64,000 bases of DNA from contig CM020618.1 of assembly GCA_009829735.1 (NCBI GenBank), forward strand, positions 5,516,882 to 5,580,881. The letters run 5' to 3'. The notes below the pieces were generated by a model. It searched no databases, was not told the origin of the DNA, and worked only from the letters and a program-made list of their open reading frames with translations. The translations under genes and the position numbers were made by a program. The DNA comes from Pyropia yezoensis (Eukaryota; Rhodophyta; Bangiophyceae; Bangiales; Bangiaceae). Position 1 is the stretch's first letter, and every line of letters starts with the position of its first letter. Below, piece after piece: positions 32,108-41,907 of the stretch.

Positions 32108-34477
32108 ATGTCGGACCCCCAGGTACCCGGGGGCGAGGACGACCTCCTGCCTGAAGAGGGGGAAGAGGTGATGGTGGACGACGTTCCCGTCTCCGCCACC
32201 GCCGCCGAGTGCTTCCTAGCGAGCTCGTCGGAGGACGAGGACGACCGGGTGACCGTTCGTGTGGCCCCGGACGGCGCGCCAGGCGGGTTGTCGTCCGTAT
32301 GTAGCGGCACGACGGCTCCGTCGGGTGGCGGACAACCGCGTGCAGCGGTGGCTTCTACCGCTTCTCCTCCGGCGGCCCGGATGGCTTCTGTCGCCGGTAC
32401 CGGCGTGGCTCTACCTCAAGACGGTGTCGCCGGCGTGGCGGATGGTGGTGATGGCACCTCGTCCAGTCCGGCGGGTCAAGACGGCGCGGGTGCCCGCCCG
32501 GTTGGTGTGTCCGCTGCGGCGGGTAGCGGGTCTACCCGTGCTGCCCCCGTGGTACCCACGTCGGGTCCGGGTGGCGGCGATGCTCTGCCCGCGGTGCCGC
32601 GGGCGTCTGGTGGTCAAGGTGGGGCTACACCGATGGCAGTGGACTCCGGTAGTTACTCCGGGCGGGCGCCCGCCCTTCTTCTTCCTCCTCGGCCGCGTGC
32701 GACTCCGGCGCCGGCCCCATCTCCGGTGGGGCATCCCCCGGCGCCCCCTATTCTTCCTGGTCCTGCCCGGGTTGCCCCGTTGGGTGGCGGCGTCGCCGTG
32801 GCGGCGGGTCAACCCGCCATGTCGATGTTCGACTTGGTGGCTCGGGTTCGAGGCCCGACTGTGCAAGAGTCAATGGAGTCCGATGGGCGGATGCGGGTGG
32901 ACTTCCACCTGCCCCATCCCCGTGGAGAGTCCTCCCGGCGCGTCAACGTGGACCCGAGTTGGGAGCGGGAGTTGGTGCGGCTGGTCAACCAGCCGAACGC
33001 GGTGCGAGTGGAACACCATTGGATCCTGAGTCAGCCGGACGACCGGCATGCGCAGCTCTGGCGTACTCGGGTGGGACGGCGTGAGGTCTACCTCGACCCC
33101 GCCTTCGGGGTATGCGACCTGATTGCTCCCGCGTTGCCGCGGGAGATTGACTACCCGGCTAGTGCTCGGGGGATTGCGGCGGCGGCGGAGCCGGTTGCGT
33201 TTGGGGAGACGGTGGGCAGTACCGGTCGGTATCCCGACTTTGATTACTACCCGGGGGTATCCCCGTATCTGTCGTTGACGGCTCCCTACCCGCCTATGGC
33301 GGGGTTGAAGTCGGCGTCGAGCTGGCGACGTACCCATGGTGTCATGGCGGATGCGTTTCGCACGGATATAACGTGTGCGTTGCAGACCGGCAACGGTCGT
33401 GCGCCGGTATACACTCCCGTACGCCCGCCGCTATGGCAGGAGGGGTGGGAACCCGCCCCTGCTTTCCGGTTTGACACCGGCTCCTGTCTCCGATACTTCG
33501 GGAGTGTGTTGGCCTCCCGGCCGGTCCACCCGTTGCAGGGTACCTTCACGCTTGAGGTTACCCTCGGGCAGGCGTCCTCCTTCTTGCTGTCCGTCCGCCG
33601 GCAGGGGCGCCTGTTTCATCTTCCGACGGGTGTCCGTCGGCACATCGCGCTGTTGGGCGTGGACCTGATAGCTGCCAAGACCGGGTTGGCCCGGGAGTTC
33701 GAGGCCCTGCTGGCTATTCACGATGCCGTGAACTGGGCTGGGGTGTTGGCCCTTCCCCCGTACCGGGACCCGCAGGCTGGGGCTACCCCCTTGCCTCGTC
33801 ACTCGTTGCGTATCCGGCGTACTCAGCCGGGTGAGCCTAGTTGCCATGGGTGGGCGTCCACCGAGGCCGTTCCTGACCTGGGTATTCCCATGGTTATCCA
33901 TGACCCTCTTCAGGTCCTTGCCCCGTGGTTCGGTAACCCGATACCGGCGGCGGTTGGCCGTCGTCCCCGAGAGTGGGGCTCTGCGGGTGGGGAGCGTGAG
34001 GTGTCCCGTCGTCGGGCGGAGCCCCGCCGGGGCTACGGTGGAGCCCCTTCGGTAGGGTCCTACCGAGCCTCGTATCAGGTGCCACCGGCTCCGGTGGTAG
34101 CCGTGTCGGCTCCTGTGGCTCCTCTGGCTGCGCCAGTGTCACCTCCCGCCCCTGCCCTACATGACGGGGGTCCCCGTCTCTGGTATGAGGGCGTTGACGC
34201 CCTTGTTGCCCGCGCAATGCGGAAGGGTCTCTCTGTTAGCTGGGGGGATATCCCCCCAGGTGCTGCGCTGGTTGGGTCAGCGCGTTGCTTCGGTGGTGTG
34301 CTTGACCGCCTCCAGAAAGCTCTGGAGGACGTGGAGGCTGGCCGCAGCACCCTCGTCCAGCTATGCACCGAGGTAACTCGGGTGATTGACCGTCGTGAGA
34401 TTGCCGACCGGTGGAGCACGGAGGTATACGCGCTTACGCGTGAGTGGCCTCCCTCGGGCAGTGGGTCTACCCACTGA
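32108..34477 (+). CDS. Antisense gene of a chromovirus, unknown function
   Basis: A 789-codon intact frame on the strand opposite gag-pol, inside the LTRs, starting at an ATG in good context (caccATGtc). The first ~240 residues are acidic then Pro/Ala/Gly-rich and probably disordered (EDDLLPEEGEEVMVDDVP, SSSEDEDDRVTVRV). Residues ~245-610 look folded, with many Trp/Tyr/Phe (VNVDPSWERELVRLVNQPN, VEHHWILSQPDDRHAQLW, SCLRYFGSVLASRPVHPLQG, RLFHLPTGVRRHIALLGVDL). The C-terminus has a Pro/Val linker and a helical end (LDRLQKALEDVEAGRSTL). I recognise no family. Intactness in an element whose LTRs have diverged suggests it was functional at insertion. Antisense ORFs at this place are known in some plant Gypsy lineages; homology to them is not claimed. 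Confidence 0.8.
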   Translation: MSDPQVPGGEDDLLPEEGEEVMVDDVPVSATAAECFLASSSEDEDDRVTVRVAPDGAPGGLSSVCSGTTAPSGGGQPRAAVASTASPPAARMASVAGTGVALPQDGVAGVADGGDGTSSSPAGQDGAGARPVGVSAAAGSGSTRAAPVVPTSGPGGGDALPAVPRASGGQGGATPMAVDSGSYSGRAPALLLPPRPRATPAPAPSPVGHPPAPPILPGPARVAPLGGGVAVAAGQPAMSMFDLVARVRGPTVQESMESDGRMRVDFHLPHPRGESSRRVNVDPSWERELVRLVNQPNAVRVEHHWILSQPDDRHAQLWRTRVGRREVYLDPAFGVCDLIAPALPREIDYPASARGIAAAAEPVAFGETVGSTGRYPDFDYYPGVSPYLSLTAPYPPMAGLKSASSWRRTHGVMADAFRTDITCALQTGNGRAPVYTPVRPPLWQEGWEPAPAFRFDTGSCLRYFGSVLASRPVHPLQGTFTLEVTLGQASSFLLSVRRQGRLFHLPTGVRRHIALLGVDLIAAKTGLAREFEALLAIHDAVNWAGVLALPPYRDPQAGATPLPRHSLRIRRTQPGEPSCHGWASTEAVPDLGIPMVIHDPLQVLAPWFGNPIPAAVGRRPREWGSAGGEREVSRRRAEPRRGYGGAPSVGSYRASYQVPPAPVVAVSAPVAPLAAPVSPPAPALHDGGPRLWYEGVDALVARAMRKGLSVSWGDIPPGAALVGSARCFGGVLDRLQKALEDVEAGRSTLVQLCTEVTRVIDRREIADRWSTEVYALTREWPPSGSGSTH

Positions 34478-34955
34478 GGAGTGTTATTGTTTGTACGGGA
34501 GAGGGACCCGGTGGGCCTTATGGTAGCCGGGTAGTAGTGAGTATAAACTCATCCCCTTTGGGGGCATTGCTTGCCTCTGTTTGCTGCCCTGGGGAGTACC
34601 CCTTCTGGCTCAGTGGTGCCTTGCCTCCCGTCCAACTTCTTCCGGTTGGTTCATGCTTGGGGAGGTCATCCTCCCTCACTTTGTGTCTCGGCTTGGGGAG
34701 GTCATCCTCCCGTGTAAGCCCCCTAGTTACTTCGATATTATCGAAGTTAGCCTTTACCTTTAAGTTAACTTATTAATGTTCACGTTCTACTTAGTTACCT
34801 AAGCTTGACTCTACTTAGTTGCCTAAACTTGGTTCGACTTAGAAACCTAAGTCTGATTTGACTTAGAAACCTAAGTCTGCCGTAACCATGTCACACCCTA
34901 CTTAGTAGGTATAAGCCTCACCCCCCAACAGCCGAAGTCGGTGTCGGTTGGGTTG
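34478..34955. other. Hairpin-rich spacer between convergent antisense gene and pol
   Basis: Contains a tandem pair of gcttggggaggtcatcctccc (34,655 and 34,691), a 19-base near-perfect palindrome at 34,729-34,747, and two copies of gacttagaaacctaagtc (34,836 and 34,860), each a 7-bp stem with a 4-base loop. Less perfect relatives lie just left. The position between two convergent stop codons suggests transcript-end or 3' UTR structures. Confidence 0.75.
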
Positions 34956-37900
34956 TTACAGTAGGCGTCGTCGCCTCATGTAAGGCATGAGGAGTTGGCG
35001 GGGTATATTTGCCGCCTGTTCCCAGGTGGGTGAGTCGTATCCGACCCACATAATCTTGACGTACCAGGGTCCTGGTAGGTCCGGGTCGGTGTGTCCGACC
35101 ACGCTCTCTACTTGGTATGGAATCCCATCCGGTCCCACCGGGTCATCTGACCGGTGGGTTGTAAGAGCTTCATGTAGCAACCCAGCCGGTACCGGCTGAG
35201 GCTGTTCCGGCTTCGGAGCAGGTGTGACATCATTCACACTGATGCGTTGGATCTCCGTATCGGAGTGTAAGATAACAGAGTGGTCATCTCTGTGGAGAAT
35301 CTGGTACGGTCCCTTGACCGGTTGCATGAGCTTGTTCCCTCGGAGCTTCTGGTGTCTGATGTAGACCCAGTCACCTGTTACCAGGGTTGCGTTGCGCACC
35401 CGTAGCCGGGTGTCAAAGTTCTTCTTGTATCGAAGTTGTGTTCTGTCAAGGGCACCCTTGAGCTTCGGTATCATCCATGATAGCTTGGACAACCAAGCTA
35501 GGTGTATACGTTCGGCCGGTCGGCCCTTCGGTGTATCATACCGAGTGCACCTGCCGGGTGGCAGCGTCAGGTTACCGACGCCTAGTGGCATGACCCATTC
35601 CAGTGGGGCGATGTTGGTACTCCGATGTGGCCTGGCATTGTATGCCAGGGTGAGTACGGACAGAAGCCTGTCCCAAGTGTTCGTGTGCTCTGCCACGTAG
35701 CACTGTAGCATCTTGACGATGGTGCGGTTGAACCGCTCCACCTGCCCGTTGGTTTGCGGGTGGTAGTTGGATGCCCGACGTGGTTCGATGCCGAACATGC
35801 CCAGGACCTTAGTGCAGAATGCTGACGTAAGGTTTGCTCCGTTATCGGAGAGGAGTTGCTTCATGACTCCGTATGCACTGATCCAGTGGTCAACCACTGC
35901 GTTCATAATCGTGTATGCCGTATCATTCGGGATGGCTGCCGCTCGTGACAGCTTGGTGAATCGGTCAGACATGACCAGGATGTACCTGTTCCCTTCTTCC
36001 GTTACTGGAAGTGGCCCGAGTATGTCGATAGCGACTTGCTCGTTGGGCCGATCGGGTGGGAATAGCTTCATGGCAGACGCCTGCCTATGTAGACTCATGC
36101 GGTTACGCGCACAGGGGTGGCATCCCCTTACGTGGTCGACCACGTCGACGGCCATTGCTGGCCAGTAGAAGAACCTTCGCATTGCTGCGAACATACGTGA
36201 ACCCCCCGGGTGTCCGGCTGTGGGGTTCTCGTGTTCTCGCTCCATGACGGCTTGCCGTAAGGACACGGGAACCACGACTTGATGTCGTCCATCGGCGGGT
36301 GCCCGCCGGTATATGAGTCCGTCTTCGTTCTCGGAGAAGATGCCGGCCGTACCGGCCAGGAGGTTAGCGCGATGACGTCTACAGTCGTCGTCATTGGCTT
36401 GTGCCTCGCGGAAGTCCGCGAGGGTTAGTGGGCATGCTCGGTGTGCCATGGTATGGTCAACCATACCTTGGGTAGCGTTACCCACCATGCAGACCGGTAC
36501 CACCGGGATGTCCTCGTCCACCGGGCGGGTATCCCCGCTCGGTGTGTCGAGTCGAGACAATGCGTCTCCGAGATGGTGGGTTGACCCAGCCTTATACACG
36601 GTACGGTAGTCGTGCTCGGCCATTTTTAGCCTCCATTGGGCTAGCCTCCCATGGCTATCGGAATCCTTGTCACCAAGGTTGAGGAGCCATCGTAGGGGTT
36701 CGTGGTCGGACCTCACGATGAACCTGGAGCCCTCCAGGTATGGACGGAGCAGTTGCACTGCCCATATAACTCCGAGGCATTCACGCTCGGTGGCACTATA
36801 GTTACGCTCAGCCGGGTTGAGTGTCCGGCTGAAGTATCCTACCGGACGTAGGTCCGGGATATCGTTATCGGTACCGATCAACGTCTTTCCCTGTAACAGG
36901 GTGCATCCCACTTGTGTATCGCATGCATCGACATCGATGACGAAGGTACCCCGTCGGTGCGGTAACGCAAGGACGGGTGGGGATAGTAGGGCTCGCTTCA
37001 GCGACTCGAAGGCCTCCTCTTCGCTAGGCGAAGGGGGTTGGAGTACCTTGGGCAGGGTACTGCTCGTAAGAACCGTTAACGGTTTAGCTATCCGAGCGAA
37101 GTCCTTGACGAACCGTCGGTATACATTGCACATTCCCAGGAAGCTCTTGAGCTGTGTCTGGGTGTTAGGGAACCGGGCATCCCGGAGTGCCCGGGTATTG
37201 GCTTCGAGTACCCCTAGTTTACCAGGGGTTATCTGGTGGCCCAGATACTCGACCGTCTGTTGGAAGAAGGCGCACTTCTTCAGACGCAGGGTTACCCCGG
37301 CATTCCTCAAGAGGGTGAGTACCTCGTCAACATGTTGCACATGGTCATCCATGTTACGCGAGAAGACGATGACGTCGTCGAGGTACACTAGGCAGTTACG
37401 CCACTTCACCCCCGACAGTATAATGTCGATAGCCCGCTGGAATGTAGCGGGGGCGTTGGACAATCCGAAGGGCATCCTTAGGAACTCGTACACTCCGCTG
37501 TGACAGACGAATGCCGTCTTGGGGATATCCTCGTCCGCCACCGGGATCTGCCAGTATCCGGCATTGCAGTCGATGGTGGTAAACATCGTAGCTTCCCCCA
37601 GGGAGTCGATGCATTCATCCATCCTTGGTAAAGGGTAGGAGTCCTTCTTGGTAACCAAGTTGAGGCGTCGATAATCGATGCAAAACCGAGGGGTTTGATC
37701 CTTCTTCGGTACGATAACGACTGGGGCACCCCACTCCGACATCGAAGGTCGTATCACCTTCGCTTCACTCATCCTCTTCACTTCTCCATCAAAGATCTCT
37801 CGTTGCATAGGTCCCGCTCGGTGCGGTTGTGACCGGGCGGGGCGTGCGCCTGGTACCAGGTCAATACGATGTTGGGTTGCCCCAATGGTACCCAGGGCTC

Positions 37901-39122
37901 CGCCTGTCCACATGACGTCATGCTTTCTTAACATCCGTCGTACCCCTTCGGCTACGGAAGGGGGAAGGTGGTCGTGGTCAGCCTCGGCCAGGGCCTTCAA
38001 TGCTTCTTGGTCCTTCGGCGGAATATCCGCCGGTAATGATGGTCGACTAGGGTTCCCGTCATCGGGTTGCTGTCGCTCGGTGGTCTCGGCGACCGCCAGC
38101 ACCTCAAGTGGGTCCACTTGACCTTCCTTGTCAAGGGTAAGGATATCTCCTTCGTAGAGCTCGGCAATCCCGAGGATAGTTCCCTTCGGGAGGGTGACTG
38201 CCTTACGGCGATAGTTCGCCATCACCAGGAGGGACGACCCTCCTGCTGGGAGGTCTATGAGACCGTTGGCCATGGTCAACCCATGGCGCTTGTACGTCCG
38301 CAGGTTGGACTTGACTCTGCAGATGCCTGCGAGGTCACAGTTAACCGGGAGGACTGTCTCCGACAACGGCTCAAAGCGAGTTCGCTTGGCCAACCGAAGT
38401 GTCTTCGGCTCGACACTTGCGTACACCTCAGCCACGTTAACGTGGCTCCCTTGTAGCGTCAGGTCCCTGACGATGGCCGTGTGTCCTCGCTTCGTCCCGT
38501 CGGCTTCTTGAAGCTCGACGGTCCTCCGGCCTGGCCGGATTGCATCAACGTGAACGTTGATGAAGGTGCACCCCAGTATGCAGGGCACCGATAGGGTCTC
38601 ACACACCAGGAAGTCGACTTCCGTGGTGAGTTCCCCGATGGTAACCCGCAGCGACATCGCTGCGGTCGTACGAATGAGGCGACCATTCGCGTCCTTGATG
38701 GTGGGTCCCCGAGTCACTCTGACTCGCGGAAGCCACTTGTCCGGGAGGGTATCCTTCCGGATAAGGTTGGGTCCAGCCCCTGTATCCAGTACAGGGTAGT
38801 ACGATCGTGTCGACTGGGGGTCAACCCCCAGTGTGGCTGATACCTTGAAGTTCTCCAAGGTAAACAGCACGTGGCCTACACCGATATCCGGTGTAGCTCG
38901 GGCATCCTGAACAGGACCCTTGTCTGGTTCCATGTGACGGGGCTTCCCGCCCTCTCCTCCCAACCTTGGTGGTTGGTCATCAATCCCCTGACGCCGTGTC
39001 GTCGGGGCCGGAAGGTGTACCCGGAGGTTGATGCAGCGTCGGCTCAACCGCGCTCTCCGTGGGGCTTTCCCCGCGGTACTCCGGGGTGGCTTGCTTGGGT
39101 TACCCCATCGCCCCCCGGTCAT
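34956..39122 (-). CDS. pol: Chromovirus Pol: protease, RT, RNase H, integrase, chromodomain
   Basis: 1388 residues, uninterrupted. Aspartic protease YYPVLDTGAGPNL at ~109-120. Reverse transcriptase about 440-640 with YRRLNLVTKKDSYPLP, MPFGLSNAPATFQRAI and the catalytic YLDD near 580. RNase H from about 715 (FVIDVDACDTQVGCTLLQG). Integrase has a zinc-binding HENPTAGHPG...CHPCARNR region, then the D,D,E triad in AIDILGPLPV, LSDNGANL and NGQVERFNRTIV. The last ~60 residues (YQVESVVGHTDPDLPG, YVKIMWVGYDSPTWEQAANI) read as a chromodomain, which directs integration to particular chromatin. Starts at an ATG 8 bases after the gag stop in another phase, so translation probably depends on reinitiation rather than a fusion protein. 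Confidence 0.95.
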   Translation of the reverse strand: MTGGRWGNPSKPPRSTAGKAPRRARLSRRCINLRVHLPAPTTRRQGIDDQPPRLGGEGGKPRHMEPDKGPVQDARATPDIGVGHVLFTLENFKVSATLGVDPQSTRSYYPVLDTGAGPNLIRKDTLPDKWLPRVRVTRGPTIKDANGRLIRTTAAMSLRVTIGELTTEVDFLVCETLSVPCILGCTFINVHVDAIRPGRRTVELQEADGTKRGHTAIVRDLTLQGSHVNVAEVYASVEPKTLRLAKRTRFEPLSETVLPVNCDLAGICRVKSNLRTYKRHGLTMANGLIDLPAGGSSLLVMANYRRKAVTLPKGTILGIAELYEGDILTLDKEGQVDPLEVLAVAETTERQQPDDGNPSRPSLPADIPPKDQEALKALAEADHDHLPPSVAEGVRRMLRKHDVMWTGGALGTIGATQHRIDLVPGARPARSQPHRAGPMQREIFDGEVKRMSEAKVIRPSMSEWGAPVVIVPKKDQTPRFCIDYRRLNLVTKKDSYPLPRMDECIDSLGEATMFTTIDCNAGYWQIPVADEDIPKTAFVCHSGVYEFLRMPFGLSNAPATFQRAIDIILSGVKWRNCLVYLDDVIVFSRNMDDHVQHVDEVLTLLRNAGVTLRLKKCAFFQQTVEYLGHQITPGKLGVLEANTRALRDARFPNTQTQLKSFLGMCNVYRRFVKDFARIAKPLTVLTSSTLPKVLQPPSPSEEEAFESLKRALLSPPVLALPHRRGTFVIDVDACDTQVGCTLLQGKTLIGTDNDIPDLRPVGYFSRTLNPAERNYSATERECLGVIWAVQLLRPYLEGSRFIVRSDHEPLRWLLNLGDKDSDSHGRLAQWRLKMAEHDYRTVYKAGSTHHLGDALSRLDTPSGDTRPVDEDIPVVPVCMVGNATQGMVDHTMAHRACPLTLADFREAQANDDDCRRHRANLLAGTAGIFSENEDGLIYRRAPADGRHQVVVPVSLRQAVMEREHENPTAGHPGGSRMFAAMRRFFYWPAMAVDVVDHVRGCHPCARNRMSLHRQASAMKLFPPDRPNEQVAIDILGPLPVTEEGNRYILVMSDRFTKLSRAAAIPNDTAYTIMNAVVDHWISAYGVMKQLLSDNGANLTSAFCTKVLGMFGIEPRRASNYHPQTNGQVERFNRTIVKMLQCYVAEHTNTWDRLLSVLTLAYNARPHRSTNIAPLEWVMPLGVGNLTLPPGRCTRYDTPKGRPAERIHLAWLSKLSWMIPKLKGALDRTQLRYKKNFDTRLRVRNATLVTGDWVYIRHQKLRGNKLMQPVKGPYQILHRDDHSVILHSDTEIQRISVNDVTPAPKPEQPQPVPAGLLHEALTTHRSDDPVGPDGIPYQVESVVGHTDPDLPGPWYVKIMWVGYDSPTWEQAANIPRQLLMPYMRRRRLL

Positions 39123-39130
39123 CCTTCCTC

Positions 39131-41314
39131 TTACTCGTTTCCCGCCCTTGGTAGGGTGCTGTCCGCCGGGACCTCCGGCTGAGGAGGTGCCTCCTCGACG
39201 GCCAGTACTCCACCTGGAGCTGGCTGCCTACCCGGTGCGGGTACGGGTGCTCTGGCGGGATACCCCCCGGTGGATGCCTTGCGTTGCGCCGCTGCCCGCC
39301 GAGACTCCTCGGGGATGAGTGCGCAGGACGACACCCAGTGCTGGGGATCCCCACACAACATACATCCGGACGTGCCGGTACCTCCTTGAGTTCGCATCGG
39401 GGTAGCCCCGTAGCTGCGGTTGCCTCCCTCGGGCGCCCGAGTGCCTGCTCCCTGGTAGGCCTTGGGTCCTTGGGTCAACCGGAACATGGACTCCCCCAAC
39501 CGGTTGGGTCGGCCCGAAATCTGCGGAGGTGCCTCCGTACGTACTGCCCATGTAGGCAGGGGCTGGTGGGGGTTACCCGTAACCGGGGAGTACCCCGTAG
39601 TCCGTACGTACGGGACGCGACGTCCCGTGCCCTCGCTGACCTGGAACTGGGTCCCCGCCGGAGCAATGTACGCTACCGTACCGTGCTCATCAATCACCGG
39701 CGTCGCCGGTAGCAACAGGTGGACCTGTTGGTCAACTAGAGGTTCATCCTCGCCCGTAGGGGTATGTTCGGTCGCCACCAGTACTGGTGCGGCCTTCCGT
39801 TCCACCTTCTCTTGCCTCGGTACCGGGGTAAGACTGGGCTTGCCTCCCTCACCCTTGGGCTTCGGGGCCAAGGAACATTCCGGGTGTAGAACCCGGTAGG
39901 CGTCCCCTAGGGACTTGCACATACGCATCAGTCGACTGAAGTTCGTCCGGGCCGTATTGGCTCCCCGAGCGGATATCCGCACGTAGTTGGGTACTCCTGC
40001 GAACAGGATGGCCCGTAGCTCCCCTTCTCCGAGGAGCTTCCCCAGCTCGTAGTCGAGCTCTTGAATCCGTCGTCCGAACATCTCCTCATCCTCCCAGCTC
40101 TGGGCGGTGGCAGTGCGCAGGGCCCGGTAGTGGTCCTCGCACTTGTCCTCACTGAGGTAACTGCTCAGCAGCTCCTTGAGGATCCCACGGTAATCCAGGG
40201 GGGTGGCCGCAACCCTCATTCCCGGCATCGGGGATGCCTGGCGAAGGATGCCTCGCACCCGTTCGTCAACAAAGAACGGGAGGATCTCCAGGGCCAGCCC
40301 CTTGTTGACGACCGCCTTGTCTGCGGCTGCCTTGAAGCTAGTCAAGAAGCCGATGACTGCCAACGGACGTCCGTTGGGGCCCCCGAACATAGGGACTCCC
40401 TTCATAAGGGTCTGGATAGAGCGGATCGCTCGGTGCGACGTATTACGCATCGATTCCGATACGGTGGTAGATCGGTCTTCCAAACGATAACGTTCGGGAG
40501 TCAGTACCGACCTGAAGACTTCGTTGACGATCTCCGTGTCAGCGTCCTGGATATCCAGTCGCTTAGCCAGTTGATGAGCACACTCATCGGACTCCATCCG
40601 CTTCAGTAGGCTCGCAGTTACCTGCGCGGTCATAGCTTCCACCACTGAAGATGGTACTTCAGGCGTCGGCACTTCGGGAACCCGAGTTGCCTGGCCTCCT
40701 TCGTCGTGGGGATACTGTGAGAGGGTACCCTCTCCGCCAATAACCGACTCTCCACCGGCGTAAGTATCCGCCGGGTCGTGTCCGCGGAGTCCGCTTCGGG
40801 TGCTCCGAGCGTATCGCTCCGTGTGGCTCCGTTCCAACTCTGCCGACGAGTCGGATCCATACCCCATTGTGTCCGGGGGTTGTCCAGGAGTAGCAACACC
40901 GGGGTTGACCCTGGTGGACTCCGAAAGTAGTCCGGCCGGTTCGAACCGTACTGGTGTGGGAGGAACACGACGGGGTCCCGTCGTGTGGCGTGATGGCATC
41001 AACACTGCCATCGCGTCCTCCGTCCGCTCCTGGCGAGCGTCGAGTCCGGAAAACCGGGCCTCGATGCGGGCCAATGATGCCATCAGGGAATATTCTGGTG
41101 AAGGAGGCGGCGGAGTGAAGTCGGTCGACGACAGTTGAGGCGGGCCCCCGCCTCCTGCCGTCCGAGCCGTGCCAAACGTCGATCCGGCACCGGAGAGCAT
41201 TGGCGTCTCAATGTTGTCGATCGGGTTCCCGATCTCGGTTCCCGTAGTCACCTCCGGGGTCGGCGTCGACGCCGATCCGTCATCTTCAACGTTCCACGTC
41301 TCTTGGGTAGACAT
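39131..41314 (-). CDS. gag: Chromovirus Gag
   Basis: 727 residues from the ATG (MSTQETWNVEDDG); two codons upstream are a GTG in phase that I did not use. The capsid-like region has SIQTLMKGVPMFGGPNGRP, a helical ILKELLSSYLSEDKCEDHYRA segment and QSWEDEEMFGRRIQELDYEL typical of Gypsy retrotransposon Gag. A zinc knuckle C-x2-C-x4-H-x4-C (CMLCGDPQHWVSSC) lies near the C-terminus. It packages element RNA in virus-like particles. Its tail (MFRLTQG...AGNE) is shared with the fragment at 28.8 kb. Confidence 0.93.
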   Translation of the reverse strand: MSTQETWNVEDDGSASTPTPEVTTGTEIGNPIDNIETPMLSGAGSTFGTARTAGGGGPPQLSSTDFTPPPPSPEYSLMASLARIEARFSGLDARQERTEDAMAVLMPSRHTTGPRRVPPTPVRFEPAGLLSESTRVNPGVATPGQPPDTMGYGSDSSAELERSHTERYARSTRSGLRGHDPADTYAGGESVIGGEGTLSQYPHDEGGQATRVPEVPTPEVPSSVVEAMTAQVTASLLKRMESDECAHQLAKRLDIQDADTEIVNEVFRSVLTPERYRLEDRSTTVSESMRNTSHRAIRSIQTLMKGVPMFGGPNGRPLAVIGFLTSFKAAADKAVVNKGLALEILPFFVDERVRGILRQASPMPGMRVAATPLDYRGILKELLSSYLSEDKCEDHYRALRTATAQSWEDEEMFGRRIQELDYELGKLLGEGELRAILFAGVPNYVRISARGANTARTNFSRLMRMCKSLGDAYRVLHPECSLAPKPKGEGGKPSLTPVPRQEKVERKAAPVLVATEHTPTGEDEPLVDQQVHLLLPATPVIDEHGTVAYIAPAGTQFQVSEGTGRRVPYVRTTGYSPVTGNPHQPLPTWAVRTEAPPQISGRPNRLGESMFRLTQGPKAYQGAGTRAPEGGNRSYGATPMRTQGGTGTSGCMLCGDPQHWVSSCALIPEESRRAAAQRKASTGGYPARAPVPAPGRQPAPGGVLAVEEAPPQPEVPADSTLPRAGNE

Positions 41315-41515
41315 AGTCACAATCAGTCAACCGACGTAACAATCACCACGAATAAGAGAGCGAGGGGGTAGATTGGGGAGAGTAACAGTAGATCACAGTC
41401 AAAGGTAAAAACTCAACACAATCGATCAGGTCGCAACACCACGAGTACAAGAAAAGGACCGGATCCCTATCCGTGTGCCAGGGCCGAAGACGGCGTCACC
41501 ACAAGGGTGACGGAA

Positions 41516-41539
41516 ACCCGTCCCCTGCTGCTCCACCAA
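41516..41539 (-). other. Primer-binding region of the complete chromovirus
   Basis: Read on the minus strand the 5' LTR is followed by tTGGTGGAGCAGCAGGGGA. TGG matches the complement of a tRNA CCA tail. The same sequence, nearly unchanged, follows the LTRs of family 2. I could not name the tRNA. Confidence 0.65.
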
Positions 41540-41902
41540 TGTAGCACAATAGGGATCCGTCGCACGTCCACTCTCAGGGAACACTCACCAAGGGGGATCG
41601 GCACCAACGTCACCGGGAGGCCAAGGTTGCTGTCCTTGGAGCGCAAGCCACGGGACGAAGATGGGAGCCCAAATGACAGGGGTTTGTTGGTCTACCTTGG
41701 CCGGCGGTGGATTCGCCGCCGGCCCCCACGTTATAAACCCTCGGAGACACTACTAACAACCCTCCACCCCAAGATGCAAGTCCCTCTGGTCATACGTAAC
41801 TTATAGATACCGTGACCAGTACGAACAATCAAATTGAAAGTTAAGGGTTAGAAGTAGCCCCCCTAATGTTAGGGTTACAATACGGCCAACCATGTTGCTA
41901 CA
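41540..41902 (-). repeat. 5' LTR of the complete chromovirus
   Basis: 363-base direct repeat of 31,152-31,516. Should hold the element promoter; tttataac read on the minus strand is a possible TATA element. Confidence 0.95.
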
Positions 41903-41907
41903 CTGGC
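41903..41907. repeat. Right 5-bp target-site duplication (ctggc)
   Basis: Matches 31,147-31,151 exactly. Confidence 0.93.

Larger units (their letters stand above)
31152..41902 (-). mobile_element. Complete chromovirus (Ty3/Gypsy LTR retrotransposon) with an extra antisense gene
   Basis: The element is 10.75 kb, transcribed on the minus strand: 5' LTR 41,902-41,540, primer-binding region just inside it, gag, pol, antisense gene, polypurine tract, 3' LTR 31,516-31,152. LTRs begin TGTAGCA and end TGCTACA. By my count they differ by about nine substitutions and a 2-base indel in ~363 bases, so insertion is fairly recent but not brand new. Gag and pol frames are intact, so it may be autonomous. 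It is flanked by ctggc duplications. Confidence 0.95.

Noticed and set aside
39123..39130. Shine-Dalgarno-like gaggaagg before the pol ATG
   Set aside because: Bacterial-type initiation is not expected for a nuclear retrotransposon; treated as a reinitiation spacer.
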